Shown in pieces: positions 1 through 11,407 of a stretch of 64,000 bases of DNA. Made by a program: the position numbers and the translations under genes. This DNA comes from Symsagittifera roscoffensis (Eukaryota; Xenacoelomorpha; Acoela; Convolutidae): the NCBI RefSeq assembly GCF_963678635.1, contig NC_087069.1, forward strand, positions 7,758,633 to 7,822,632, in the 5' to 3' direction. Numbering within the stretch: the first letter of the stretch is position 1; every line of letters starts with the position of its first letter. The notes beneath the pieces were generated by a model. It saw only the letters and a list, made by a program, of their open reading frames with translations, was not told the origin of the DNA and made no database searches.

Positions 1-109
1 ACGCACTATGTATACGCTGCGTTAAACAGCTGGTTTTGCCAAGTGACTATACTGTTTTTATACTAACTTTCAACTTTAATGCTATGTAGCATTAACTTCC
101 TCCGCCACC
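1..109 (-). repeat. Start of a BEL/Pao 3' LTR, left copy, cut by the window edge
   Basis: This stretch matches 4331-4440 closely, with scattered substitutions. Read on the minus strand it begins at the point where the other copy starts TGTTAATGCTAC, just after a purine tract (GGTGGCGGAGGA-like). That is the usual position of an LTR start after its polypurine tract. The rest of the LTR lies outside the window, so its length and target duplication cannot be read. Confidence 0.6.
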
Positions 110-270
110 GAAGGAGCGAGAACCGGAACGAGCTTAACGAGCGGCCGAGTGTAGTTTCCGGAAACGGTCCTGAAGTTTGCGGAACGGGCGGTTTTGTCTT
201 TGCCTTAGTTTAGCGACATTATGCGTGCTAATGGATAGTGGCCACTAGGGCTAGTGGATTCAACTAACAA
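110..270 (-). pseudogene. BEL pol C-terminal domain remnant, left copy
   Basis: The minus strand reads a broken form of the same C-terminal domain seen at 4425-4616, including GHYPLAR and RPLVKLVPV. This matches the DUF5641-type domain at the end of BEL/Pao polyproteins. In-frame stops are present. On the right it abuts the 669-bp tandem array, which interrupts the domain. Confidence 0.6.
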
Positions 271-2949
271 TATTAAACCTCCCGTTTTCAAAGAATCTTT
301 GGAAGGAGCATGCCACCTTAAAAATTAATGAGTGTCAGGTTGTACTTAGTTAACCATCGCTGCCAAATTGCGTTTGCGTACGACTGCGCACGGGCATAGC
401 GTTTATAGTGAGGATAGTTCTCATTCTACCTTAAAGATGGAAACGTTAGACGTGCTGACCTAAAAGGAAACGATTTGGGGTCAAAGCCTCAAGACTATCT
501 GGGTCGTCAGAAACGGGAGTGAGCGGACGGGCGTTTAGTGAACTTCAACTAGGCACATAGTTGTGTTCAAAATCTCGTCAGTCAATTCTCTTGACCCTAA
601 GTTTGCCTTAAACACGCGCTCACATCTGCACACCATTCGCTCCCATGCTCCACCTTGATGTGGTGCATTAGATGGATGATGCATCCACTTGATGCCTTTG
701 TGTACAAGCAACAGTGGAGCTTCTGCGTTCCAACTTTTGATGCACAGAAGAAGCTCTTTTTTTCGGCTCCTACAAAATGTGTTCCATTGACCGACCAAAT
801 TATTGAGGATGAACCTCGCCTAGAAATAAGGCGCTCGATAGCCATCAAACTTTAAATTATGGATGGAACCAACTCAATGTGGATTGCGCGAGTCGTTAGG
901 CAAGTAAATAGATAACCCAAGTGTTTCGTGGAAGATCGATATTAAACCTCCCGTTTTCAAAGAATCTTTGGGAGGAGCATGCCACCTTAAAAATTAATGA
1001 GTGTCAGGTTGTACTTAGTTAACCATCGCTGCCAAATTGCGTTTGCGTACGACTGCGCACGGGCATAGCGTTTATAGTGAGGATAGTTCTCATTCTACCT
1101 TAAAGATGGAAACGTTAGACGTGCTGACCTAAAAGAAAACGATTTGGGGTCAAAGCCTCAAGACTATCTGGGTCGTCAGAAACGGGAGTGAGCGGACGGG
1201 CGTTTAGTGAACTTCAACTAGGCACATAGTTGTGTTCAAAATCTCGTCAGTCAATTCTCTTGACCCTAAGTTTGCCTTAAACACGCGCTCACATCTGCAC
1301 ACCATTCGCTCCCATGCTCCACCTTGATGTGGTGCATTAGATGGATGATGCATCCACTTGATGCCTTTGTGTACAAGCAACAGTGGAGCTTCTGCGTTCC
1401 AACTTTTGATGCACAGAAGAAGCTCTTTTTTTCGGCTCCTACAAAATTTGTTCCATTGACCGACCAAATTATTGAGGATGAACCTCGCCTAGAAATAAGG
1501 CGCTCGATAGCCATCAAACTTTAAATTATGGATGGAACCAACTCAATGTGGATTGCGCGAGTCGTTAGGCAAGTAAATAGATAACCCAAGTGTTTCGTGG
1601 AAGATCGATATTAAACCTCCCGTTTTCAAAGAATCTTTGGGAGGAGCATGCCACCTTAAAAATTAATGAGTGTCAGGTTGTACTTAGTTAACCATCGCTG
1701 CCAAATTGCGTTTGCGTACGACTGCGCACGGGCATAGCGTTTATAGTGAGGATAGTTCTCATTCTACCTTAAAGATGGAAACGTTAGACGTGCTGACCTA
1801 AAAGGAAACGATTTGGGGTCAAAGCCTCAAGACTATCTGGGTCGTCAGAAACGGGAGTGAGCGGACGGGCGTTTAGTGAACTTCAACTAGGCACATAGTT
1901 GTGTTCAAAATCTCGTCAGTCAATTCTCTTGACCCTAAGTTTGCCTTAAACACGCGCTCACATCTGCACACCATTCGCTCCCATGCTCCACCTTGATGTG
2001 GTGCATTAGATGGATGATGCATCCACTTGATGCCTTTGTGTACAAGCAACAGTGGAGCTTCTGCGTTCCAACTTTTGATGCACAGAAGAAGCTCTTTTTT
2101 TCGGCTCCTACAAAATTTGTTCCATTGACCGACCAAATTATTGAGGATGAACCTCGCCTAGAAATAAGGCGCTCGATAGCCATCAAACTTTAAATTATGG
2201 ATGGAACCAACTCAATGTGGATTGCGCGAGTCGTTAGGCAAGTAAATAGATAACCCAAGTGTTTCGTGGAAGATCGATATTAAACCTCCCGTTTTCAAAG
2301 AATCTTTGGGAGGAGCATGCCACCTTAAAAATTAATGAGTGTCAGGTTGTACTTAGTTAACCATCGCTGCCAAATTGCGTTTGCGTACGACTGAGCACGG
2401 GCATAGCGTTTATAGTGAGGATAGTTCTCATTCTACCTTAAAGATGGAAACGTTAGACGTGCTGACCTAAAAGGAAAGGATTTGGGGTCAAAGCCTCAAG
2501 ACTATCTGGGTCGTCAGAAACGGGAGTGAGCGGACGGGCGTTTAGTGAACTTCAACTAGGCACATAGTTGTGTTCAAAATCTCGTCAGTCAATTCTCTTG
2601 ACCCTAAGTTTGCCTTAAACACGCGCTCACATCTGCACACTATGCGCTCCCATGCTCCACCTTGATGTGGTGCATTAGATGGATGATGCATCCACTTGAT
2701 GCCTTTGTGTACAAGCAACAGTGGAGCTTCTGCGTTCCAACTTTTGATGCACAGAAGAAGCTCTTTTATTCGGCTCCTACAAAATTTGTTCCATTGACCG
2801 ACCACCCAATTATTGAGGATGAACCTCGCCTAGAAATAAGGCGCTCGATAGCCATCAAACTTTAAATTATGGATGGAACCAACTCAATGTGGATTGCGCG
2901 AGTCGTTAGGCAAGTAAATAGATAACCCAAGTGTTTCGTGGAAGATCGA
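271..2949 (-). repeat. Four-fold 669-bp tandem array of a BEL integrase fragment
   Basis: Units run 271-939, 940-1608, 1609-2277 and 2278-2949; the last has a 3-bp insertion. They are almost identical, while the single-copy equivalent at about 4,612-5,273 is clearly more diverged. Each unit, read on the minus strand, carries the second half of the integrase core (IHIELVPS, RRGSSSIIWSVNG, then in another frame NAPHQGGAWERM) and the start of the following domain. Every unit has WSVNG where the single copy has WSDNG, so the second catalytic Asp was lost before amplification. Units join at GAAGATCGA|TATTAAACC. The length is a multiple of three. ORFs of 66-87 codons in each unit are fragments or shadows of this domain. 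Confidence 0.93.
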
Positions 2950-3944
2950 CGAATGGTAACACAAAATGGTCCAAAATAGTCGACGCTGCAGCTCGAGAAA
3001 AGTGGTTGGCGGTACCCTAGACGCTCCGAGGGAAGGTCAGGCATCATTGAACTAACCGTTTTCGCTTTTCGCTTTCTACAACATATGCAATGTGTTTCAA
3101 CAGCTCTTTGTGCAGATCTCAAGAGTAGTACAATAAATTGCTGATGAATGACGAAACGAAGATAGTAGACTGACTAATGTTCGTGCTTTACGTGATAAGA
3201 ACGGAAAAACCAATCGGATTCGGCGATGGCGGCTATCCAAAACTATTGGACGGCGAATTCCGAACGCGGTTACTGAGAGACGTTGGATACGACCGGTAGA
3301 TCTAGCCAAACTGTTCGGTCCAATAAAAGGCGAAGACGATGAAATACGGCTCGATATTTTTACATGTTCTCCAGCTGCTAATTGCTTACCTTCAGCTTGG
3401 AATGACTCTAACTGCGAAATTTGCAAAGGTTTTTTCTCTTCATTGACAAGTTCTACTGATCAATTTTGGCCTTATCTGGCAATCTAAAAATTCTATGCTT
3501 AGGTGAGAGTCTCAACATATATGCGACCAGCCGCTTTATCTTTGAGAACGAGCTCTATTTTTCCCAAGGGAAGGCAAAGTCAGTCGAAACTACAATGCAT
3601 GGAAAGTTTGAAGAGACCTCTAAACCCCCAATCAGATCGTAGGCCGCACCATCCAGGAAAAATTATTCAATAACTAACCTATTTGAATTGAAAAGTCAAT
3701 CAGAATTTTTCAATAAGGAAGGGCCGTTTACCCAACTGATTTGCTTGAGGGAGTCAGAAGTAATACCTTTAGTTTCCGTGTCAGCGGGGTTGTCTCCACT
3801 CAAATCATGGAGCCATTGGTCAATTAATGTTGACTCCAGAATCTCGAATACTCGATTGGTTTAATACACGAGCGGTTTGGTTGTCGAGTTCAACCATTGA
3901 ATGACTGTAGTGCTTTCAGTCCACATGAACATTTTAGAAATGCT
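2950..3944 (-). pseudogene. BEL integrase N-terminus and RNase H tail, left copy
   Basis: On the minus strand this continues the integrase of the left element. 2862-3122 keeps AVETHCICCRKRKAK and SVDYFGPF, which contains the first catalytic Asp of the DDE triad. 3097-3426 holds the region upstream of the zinc-binding motif. Similarity to the right copy runs on to about 3,944, matching 6,190, in the WTDSTxxxQWLN region of RNase H, and then stops abruptly. The left element is therefore 5'-truncated within RNase H. Several frameshifts and stops interrupt it. Confidence 0.8.
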
Positions 3945-4330
3945 AATTTAAAATAAGTTATGAATTTTGCCTATTTTGTCTATCTCATTTTCTATTCTGG
4001 CCTTTTTTATAATTCGAAAAAAAACTAAAACAAAACCGGCCTGATTCAACAGAATCAGTAAACGGTAAAATTTAGTAAATTATAAGGCACGGAATTAGTA
4101 ACAACATTACACGTATCAAGATAAAAAGTGGGCTTGATCATGCGCTGATTTGTGTGATTTATCTGTTTTTTCACAATAATTTCATACTCAGTTCATGCAG
4201 TTTAATTTACAAAAACTCAATTGCCAACCAATTTTGAACCGATTAAATGATTAGCATATTTTTTTCTATCAGGTTCGGCTCAAATAGCATTCTCAAATGA
4301 ATTGACCTAGTTGGGAATCGAACACACACC
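3945..4330. other. AT-rich spacer between the two BEL copies
   Basis: No gene is seen. The stretch lies between the broken 5' end of the left copy and the LTR-like sequence of the right copy, so it may contain the remainder of that LTR. GGGAATCGAAC near 4,313 resembles a tRNA B box on the minus strand, but there is no cloverleaf. Confidence 0.4.
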
Positions 4331-4440
4331 GAACTCCCCGGAACGCACTTTGTATACGCTGCACTGTACAGCTGGTTTTGCAAAGTGACTATACTGATTT
4401 TATACTATACTTTCAACTTTAATGCTAAGTAGCATTAACA
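4331..4440 (-). repeat. Start of the BEL/Pao 3' LTR, right copy
   Basis: On the minus strand the LTR begins TGTTAATGCTAC at 4440, directly after the purine tract GGAGGCGGAGGA (4441-4452). The first ~31 bp recur at 10,621-10,651, the expected 5' end of this element, and the full stretch recurs at 1-109. Beyond those 31 bp the sequence at 10.6 kb no longer matches, so the LTR pair cannot be closed. The left boundary given is only where the similarity with the window start ends. Confidence 0.6.
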
Positions 4441-4616
4441 TCCTCCGCCTCCGAAGGGGCGAAAACCGGAACGAGCTTAACGAGCGGCCGAGTGTAGTTT
4501 CCGGAAACGGTCTTAAGGTTTCCGGAACGGGCGGTGTTGTCTTTGCCGTAGTTTAGCGACATTCTGCGTGCTAGCGGATAATGGCCACTAGGGCTAGTAG
4601 ATTCAACTATCAACAC
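4425..4616 (-). pseudogene. BEL pol C-terminal domain (DUF5641-type)
   Basis: The 63-codon ORF has the hallmarks of the extreme C-terminus of BEL/Pao pol: a GHYPLAR motif, a short RSG segment and RPLVKLVPV. Its stop codon lies inside the LTR: the final codons (D-V-N-A-T-stop) use the first bases of the LTR start TGTTAATGCTAC. This domain follows the integrase core and is known only as a conserved tail of BEL polyproteins. The reading frame to the upstream integrase is broken near 4,620-4,785. Confidence 0.8.
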
Positions 4617-4785
4617 TTAATCTCCCGTTTTCAAAGAATTTTTAGGAGGAGCATGCCACTTCAAAATTATTGATTGTCAGGACGTACTCACTTAACCATC
4701 GATGCCAAATTGCGTTTGCGTACGACCGCGCAGGGCCATTGCGTTTATAGTGGCGCTACCTTAAAGATGGAAACTTTAGACGGTG

Positions 4786-5678
4786 CTAACCTAAAAGGAA
4801 ACGATTCGGCGTCAAAGTCTCAAGACTATCTGGGTCGTCAGAAACGAGAGTGAGCGGACAGGCGTTTAGTGAACCTTCAACTAGGCACATGTTTGTGTTC
4901 AAAATCTCGTCAGTCAATTCTCTTGACCCTAAGATTACATTATAAACGCGCTTACACCTGCACGCCATTCGCTCCCATGCTCCACCTTGATGTGGTGCAC
5001 TAGGTGGATTATACTTCCACTTAATGCCTTTGTAAACAAGCAACAAAAGAGTTTCTGCGTTCCAATTTTTGATGCACAGAAAAAGCTCGTTTTTTCGGCT
5101 ACTACAAAGTATGTTCCATTGTCCGACCAAATTATCGAGGGTGTTCCTCGCCTAGAAATAAGGCGCTCGATAGCCATCATATTTTGAATTATGGATGGAG
5201 CCAACTCAATGTGGATTGCGCGAGTCGTTACGCAAGTGAGTAGATAACCCCAGTGTTTCTCGGAAGATCGAAGAATGGTTACACAAAACGGTCCAAAACA
5301 GTCGACGCTGCAGCTCGAGAAAAGTGGTTGGCGGTAAACTAGACGCTCCGCGGGAAGGTCAGACATCATTGGAGTAACCGTTTTCGCTTTTTGCTTTTTA
5401 CACTATACGCAATGTGTTTCAACAGCTCTTAGTGCAGATCTCCAGCGTAGTACAACAAATAGCTGATGAATGACAGAACGAAGATAGTTGACAGACTGAT
5501 ATCGTGCTTTATGTGATAAGAACGGAAAAACAATTAAACTATTCAAAACTATTGGACGGCGAATTTCGAACGCGGTTGCGGCGAGACGTTGGATACGACC
5601 GGTAGATCTAACCAAACTGTTCGGTCCAATAAAAGGCTTACCTTCAGCTGGGAATGACTCTAACTGCGAAATTTGCAA
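4786..5678 (-). pseudogene. BEL/Pao integrase, right copy
   Basis: Three minus-strand ORFs in different frames (5403-5678, 4935-5369, 4786-5130) together cover a retroviral-type integrase. The first holds a segment ending AVETHC, part of the zinc-binding N-terminus. The second has the core with SVDCFGPF (first Asp), TRAIHIELAPS and IIWSDNGT (second Asp). The third has NAPHQGGAWERM, which supplies the Glu. All three DDE residues are therefore visible, but across a frame change, so no intact integrase is made. The order after RNase H and before the C-terminal domain is typical of BEL. Confidence 0.88.
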
Positions 5679-5945
5679 AGGTTTTTCCTCTTCATTGACA
5701 AGTTCTACTGATCAATTATGACCTTATCTGGCAATCTAAAAATTCTGTGCTTAGGTGAGAGTCTCAACATATATGCGACCAGCCGCTTTATCTTTGAGAA
5801 CGAGCTATATTTTCCCAAGGGAAGGCAAAGTCTGTCGAAACTGCAATGCATGGAAAGTTTGAAGGGAACTCTAAACCCTCATTCAGATCGTAGACCGCAC
5901 TATCCAGGCAATATTTCTCAGAAACTAACCTATTTGAATTAAAAG

Positions 5946-6532
5946 TCAATCAGACTTTTTCAAAAAGGAAGGGCCGTTTACCCAACTACTTTGCTTGAGG
6001 GAGTCAGAAGTAATACCTTTAGTTTCCGTGTCAGCGGGGTTGTCTCCACTCAAATCATGGAGCCATTGGTCAATTGATGTTGACTCCAGAATCTCGAATA
6101 CTCGATTGGTTACATACACGAGCGGTTTGGTTGTCGAGTTCAACCACTGAATGTCTATAGTGCTGTCAGTCCACATGAACGTTTTAGAAATACTCTATTT
6201 TTGTCAGAGCTTTCTTGATATCATCCTTCAGATGACTAGCAGAAGCACAGATTGAAGTTCTAACTTCGGAATTGAAAGCATCTTCATTATGGCTACTCTT
6301 GCTTTACCGAAGAAAAAGCAAATTGACATTTGGAATAGGTGTTTTTCTTAACGCGTAGGAATGCTACCGAACAGAAAACGTTCAATGAGCTATCACCGAA
6401 CATGTGCAGCTCAATCTCATCTACTGGGAAGTCAAAATAGCAACGAGGTATTGTAAGCTGCCCTAAAACGGGCAAGCCGGAGTGCCATTCAGTGAATCTG
6501 CGGCACAACTCATTTGGCAGTGGGTCGTTCAA
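5946..6532 (-). pseudogene. BEL/Pao RNase H region
   Basis: 6293-6532 reads IPRCYFDFPVDEIELHMFGD, the BEL segment linking RT and RNase H that carries the first acidic residue (GDSS). 5946-6176 reads MWTDSTIDIQWLNS followed by DQWLHDLSGDNPAD, which carries further conserved acidic residues. A ~115-bp gap with frame loss separates the two ORFs. The enzyme would degrade the RNA strand of the RNA:DNA hybrid. This copy is broken. Confidence 0.85.
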
Positions 6533-6852
6533 CTGTTGGCCAAGAATTGCCAGTTATCTTTCAGTAGCAAATGTGCGCGTACGGTATACGAGGCGACGAG
6601 ACAAATGGGGTCGAACACGGAGGACTGAAAACCAAGAACCGATCGCTGCGTCTCAGAATCTTTGAGTTTGCGGTTAACTCATCTGCTCACAACCGACGTC
6701 TTGGTGACGTGATCCCATTTGAGACCGAGAACATGCGATGCGGTTTCCGGATTATTCGCAGCGGTAAGAATTTCCTAACTGTTGTTAGCGCTGATTTAGG
6801 GGAGTTTAGTTTTAGGGGGAAAATGGGATCGTATTTAATAAACTTTGTGAGA

Positions 6853-7476
6853 TTACACAGACCCAAAATAGTCGTCCACGTAAAATTTGTTTAGCACGTC
6901 GTAAGTGGCTTCTGGATAACGATCTTGAATGTCGACGGCTGTTCGGCGAAGAGCATAATTAGCACATGTCGGAGAATCTTTCATTCCAATTATATGCCTT
7001 GTATTTTGAAATACACTCACATCTGATATGGGGTCCTCCCGCCAGAAAAAAACGCAAAGATTTTTGATCACATTCTGGTGACCCGATCTGCATAAACATG
7101 TCTTCGATATCTGCGGACACTGTGTATTTGTGTTCTCGGAAGCGCATTAAAACAAATAACAAGTTCTGCAGCAGATCGGGCCGACGAGAAGGGAGTTATT
7201 CAGTGATTTGCGGTGAAACTTGGAAGCACCGATCAAAACGCGCTGAACTCTGCCGGGTTTGTTTGGTTTTTAAACTGGGTGGTGCGGAACGCACCATTCT
7301 CGGTCTGAACAATTTTTCGAGTCGTTAGGGCTAACCGGGACTAAGTTACCCTTCTCGACATCACCACGCCAATCCGATGAGTATCGAGTTTTCAGGTTTA
7401 AATCTTTCTCTAGTGTCTTCAGCCCAGAGCATTCGGACAACATAACGGCTGCCATCTTGAAGCGTGGTAGAGTCAA
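6853..7476 (-). pseudogene. BEL/Pao reverse transcriptase
   Basis: Three overlapping minus-strand ORFs cover the fingers and palm. 7270-7476 ends in REWCVPHHPV, the typical start of BEL RT. 6959-7162 reads VLMRFREHKYTVSADIEDMF, which includes the first catalytic Asp. 6853-7071 reads DSPTCANYALRRTA and then FYVDDYFGSV, the YVDD active-site motif. The catalytic motifs are intact but lie in different frames, so the protein is not made whole. It sits between the protease and RNase H, as in intact BEL elements. Confidence 0.92.
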
Positions 7477-7704
7477 GATTTTTGTAGCACGTTTATCAGC
7501 TGCGGATCGGGGATCAGCTTGTTTAAACTTGCTACACGATTCTAGCTCGTCTTATTTCTTCTTTTGTTCAGCAAGTGCTACGTCTTCAACATTTGCACTT
7601 TAAAGTGGTTTCTTTTTGAAAATTGGCGATGAAAGCGACCCGCTAATAGCCCAGCCAATGGGCAAGCGTTCAGCGACAGGAGTATTTTGTTTTCTCCCTT
7701 GAAA

Positions 7705-8160
7705 TTATTCAAGAGGCTTGATTGCATGAAAGACATCCTGACCCAACATCATATCAACGTCGGAGTAGTTGTAGACTATAGTCTCAATTGGCTGCAGATA
7801 TGGAAACCTGTCTTGGAGTATGGTAACGTCAATAGTTTCGGAACCAATGCTCAAACTGTCTTTGACAAACGGCGTAACACTAAACGAGTATTCATGGTGA
7901 TCGAATTTGGCAAACACGTTCACTTCAAATTGCTGTGTGAGAACGGGTTCTGTCGAATTGATGTCGTTCACCAGAATATTTAGCTTTTGGCCAGTTAAAA
8001 TTAAACGCTGAGGTAGGACGGTCGAGACCCAAGAGTGGGTACAACAGAAATAGCACTTTACAAGAGCAGTGGCCACGTCTGTGCGTGAACCTATTTCCAA
8101 TCGAAACACAGCAAGGAGTCCCGTTACTTTCTTGTAAGACATCGAACCAGTTACGTTCAA
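7705..8160 (-). pseudogene. BEL/Pao aspartic protease domain (DUF1758-type)
   Basis: The 151-codon ORF carries the family features THSWVS, RLILTGQKLNILVNDINSTE, DVTILQDRFPYL and MMLGQDVFHAIKPLE. In this family the residues just before THSWVS include the catalytic Asp of an Asp-Thr/Ser-Gly type triad. Here that position reads CYFCCTHSWVS, so the Asp is gone and the protease would be inactive. It lies between the gag zinc-finger region and RT. The ORF is otherwise continuous, the best preserved piece of this element's pol. Confidence 0.88.
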
Positions 8161-8264
8161 CGACGAAGTTTGCGGTTTATTCCGGTTCGTCGGGGCGGTA
8201 CTGTTTGAGTTTGAATGGCTTGCGTTGTTGCTAATGTTTAGCTAAATGTTTGCAGGCCTTACGC

Positions 8265-8624
8265 TCAAATCTTTCTCAGAACCACGCAACAAGACATTAT
8301 GAGTGCTTTTACAAACAGGCTTAGTGCATTTGCTTTTTTAAATCTTTTCCGGAACTTGTGGTCAGGTTGGAAGCAAGCAAAACACAAACAGTTTTGAGCG
8401 GAGAACTGAGCTCCCTGAGTTGGGGTCTTTTCCAAAAATACTCCAGAGTGGTTGCTTACTATTACACTGGAGGCAAAGAGCATAAAACGGTTTTTCAGCT
8501 TTTGAAGCACGGGCAAAATTTTTGTGCGCGGTTTATGGGAACCAGTCTTTGGATTCTCCTCAGGTCGTGACTTATTCTGACCGACACGCATAAGTTCTTG
8601 TGCCTCAGCCACGGAGTCAGTCAT
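8265..8624 (-). pseudogene. BEL gag zinc-knuckle region, degraded
   Basis: The 119-codon ORF contains NCLCFACFQPDHKFRKRFKK, which resembles the first zinc knuckle of BEL gag: C-x2-C-x4-H followed by a position where Cys is expected and Arg is found. The second knuckle expected downstream is scrambled by a frameshift. It sits between the DUF1759-type domain and the protease, as in other BEL elements. Confidence 0.7.
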
Positions 8625-8719
8625 TATAATCTAAAACGGTTGGCTGTCTCCGATATCTTTTCGCAGAGTGAAGAGACCACTACTATTTCATATTTGGAGG
8701 CAAGTTAAAGTAACTCGAT

Positions 8720-9226
8720 TCAAACCGATGTACTCTTCAAGTCGTTCTCAAATCCTAACAATTTTAAAACAGCGACTTGACTGGATATACAGGAAGCAAA
8801 ACTGATAATGCTTTCTGAATTGTGCATTTTGAGAGGTTGAAAATTCGAATGTTTTTCAAGATGAGCCGCCACAGTCGTTTGTGATTGTCCGAATTTCGTT
8901 TCCGGAGTTTTCGAAGCGTCCTTGTAGAATGTTCCATCACAAGCGAAATAGGCGATTGGATTCTTCGCTTCGCCGGAAATGAGAGTTTTGAAATATGTCA
9001 GTTTGACATCATCTTTCAAAATTTTTGCATCGATTGCGCTTTTGAACTGACCAAACCATTCAGGCCACTGCAATGGGTTTCTGTCGAAAGAAAGCAATTT
9101 CCTTTCAGGCAAGGGACCCTTCTGACTCAGAGTCAAAATTTCACCTAGATCTTGATCAGTGATTGGTTTACTGCCCGAAGACGTAATTGGCATAGGTTGT
9201 TTGTTCTTACTTGTGTAAGGCGCCAT
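8720..9226 (-). pseudogene. BEL gag capsid-like domain (DUF1759-type)
   Basis: The 168-codon ORF has the conserved BEL gag pattern: LPERKLLSFDRNPLQWPEW near residue 38, YFKTLISGEAKNPI near residue 77, then a FYKDA and KFG segment. It would form the particle shell. The ORF ends early, about 100 residues short of what the domain normally spans, and continues only as broken fragments into 8624. The start Met at 9226 is probably internal, since related sequence extends upstream. Confidence 0.88.
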
Positions 9227-9293
9227 CAGCGGTTTCGAAAAGGCAGCAGCGTCTACAGCATTAGGATTACCGACATAAAAAGGGTTTCCTAAG

Positions 9294-9701
9294 CTAGAGA
9301 ACGGTTGAACATTCGATGGCTGTGTGACAGATTATGGAGTAGGGGGAAGGTGACTGTTGAAGTATTGAGAGGACCAACGTTAGTGGGTAAAAATGGTTGG
9401 CACACAAAACTAGCAGAAGTATTTGGGAAAAAAGTTTGTTAAGCAATGAGCATTGAGCTTGCCGGGATTTTGGACTGACGAAAAAACTACTCTGCATCAA
9501 AGGGTTGTAGCTGTATAAGTTAGTCAAAGGTAGCTGTTCCTGCGGCTCAGATGTACTATTTAAATTTGGATTTGGCAAGCTGACACTGGCATCTGACGTA
9601 TGAGGGACGTTAACACTCTGTAAGTTTATACACGTGGTTTCGAAATAATGAGCTTCTTTTCGGAAGAATTGTTTTTTAAGCTTTTTTTTAAATAAGAGCA
9701 A
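9294..9701 (-). pseudogene. Likely gag N-terminal linker of the BEL element
   Basis: The minus-strand ORF has a Lys-rich start and a Ser/Pro/Asn-rich middle (SLPNPNLNSTSEPQEQLPL). Position and composition fit the flexible gag region upstream of the DUF1759-type domain. The last ~35 codons look like out-of-frame reading. There is no motif to prove it. Confidence 0.4.
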
Positions 9702-9835
9702 AAAAATGTTGCGTAGACTGACGGAATCAAATTAAATTCAATTCAAGTAGCCGTCCTATATCGAACGAGAGGATTATTGCAAGACCCCTACGACTCTCGT
9801 TAGCTTTTCTAATGGAGATTTAATATTTGATCACA

Positions 9836-10245
9836 TCAATGGTTAAAATTCCTGTTCCAACCAAACGTCCATAAACATTGGGGGTCTTTTGATAAAATGG
9901 CTGATATTTTGTTTTTATATTCTTTTTCTTTTATAGCTTCAAAAAGACTTTTTGATTTAGGTTGCTTATCGTTGTTTAATGTATGCTTGCACAATGAATT
10001 GTTTATAACATCGTGCCAAATTCTAATATTTTTCTGTATCATAAAAAAAATTTTGGGGAAAGGCTAAAAACATATTGAACAGTCTTTTGTCGGTTATTTT
10101 CTTTCAAATTAAAGCTTAAACCTGGAACTGCTTCAAAAGTCTCATCGAGGCGTTTTTGTAGAGTTAATTGTAATGTATTTACGGAGTGATGAAGAAAACT
10201 CCCAGCAATGATGAACACCATTGAAAGTGATAAATGATACGACAC
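9836..10245 (-). pseudogene. Two overlapping small ORFs, unknown
   Basis: Two minus-strand ORFs of 68 codons each (10245-10039 and 10042-9836) overlap by ATGA next to a run of eight A/T. The first begins with a hydrophobic stretch (residues 5-25) that looks like a signal peptide. The second is Lys-rich. They could be one protein split by a frameshift in the homopolymer, or the leader region of the BEL element. No family is recognised. Confidence 0.25.
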
Positions 10246-10620
10246 TGTTTTAATGGCAAGGAATTTAAGAGGTCCCTTGTTGAAAATTCGTCATATATAA
10301 ATTAAAAAAACGATTATTACGATTTTAACTTTCAGAACCTTTTATCTTAGTGTTTCTAAGGTTCTACTAAGGCTTCGATTCGGTACTATCTAAGTTAACG
10401 CGTACCGTGGATTGGTTAAACTTAACAACTTCACGGCTAAACGGTAGTGGTAACGGTCACGGCGGTATGCGACCGAAAACGTGGCGAGTAGAGCAATTTT
10501 TTAAAGATTATCCAACCACTGGAAAAATCCGATGTAGGTATTCACTCAAAAAACTTGCTCGACACAATTGACGGTTTTGAGGGTTGAACGGGCGAGACGA
10601 AAACGGTGTAGATGAAGATG

Positions 10621-10651
10621 CTTTCAACTGTAATGCTATGTAGCATTAACA
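10621..10651 (-). repeat. Outer 31 bp of the BEL 5' LTR
   Basis: CTTTCAACTGTAATGCTATG and the bases up to 10651 match the LTR start at 4410-4440. On the minus strand this gives TGTTAATGCTAC, the expected 5' end of the element. Toward 10.3 kb the sequence is unrelated to the other LTR copies, so the LTR interior has been replaced or has diverged. Confidence 0.5.
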
Positions 10652-11407
10652 TTTTCTGTTTTGTCTAATTGCAAATTGCTCTGTATTACGTTTCACAAAT
10701 TTTTACTTTTCTTATAAGATTTTATTTATTTGAGATTTCTCTTCTTTTTCTAGACTTCGTGATCTCCATCACCTCTTTAACAACGACCTTCCCCAGTTTA
10801 CACCCCTCCCCACCCTACCTTAGTTTATTCCCCCGCCGCGTTTACTGAATGTGGGCTGGTCAAAAAATGGGGGGGGGAGTAGAGAATGGAACAAAAAAAC
10901 TTGAGTGAGTTCTTAAAATGGAGAATGGGTGTAAATAGGTGTTCTTCACACTGAGTAACCCCCCTCCCCCGTTCCGATTCAAGGGTAAACAAATGGAGGG
11001 GGGCGGGGGTAAACAGTAAGTAGGGGTGAGCATTAGGATAAACATAAGGGGAGGGTTTTTAATGCGGGTGTGAGGAGTTAGGGGCAAATGGGGATGGGTC
11101 GAATTCGAGAGGAGGGGGGGGGGTCAATTGAGTAGGTTTAGAGTGCGATTAGGCTGTAAAAAACGCTTGAATAAAGCAATTTTTGCAAAGAATTTTGCAA
11201 AAAAGTAAAGATAATAATCCGTTATAATCAATTATGATGGATTTTAAAAGGATTAAAATCCAATATAATGGATTTTAATAGATTGGGTTTTTAGGAAAGG
11301 AATTGATTATAATCAATTTCGTGGTCTAAATTTGCATCAAAAATGGTTTATAATGACATCATTTTAGACAACATTTTTTAATCAATTCTTTCATTCATGG
11401 GTTTTCA

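Noticed and set aside
4300-4340. tRNA gene on the minus strand (GTTCGATTCCC word)
   Set aside because: Only a B-box-like word is present. The T stem does not pair and no A box or acceptor stem is found.
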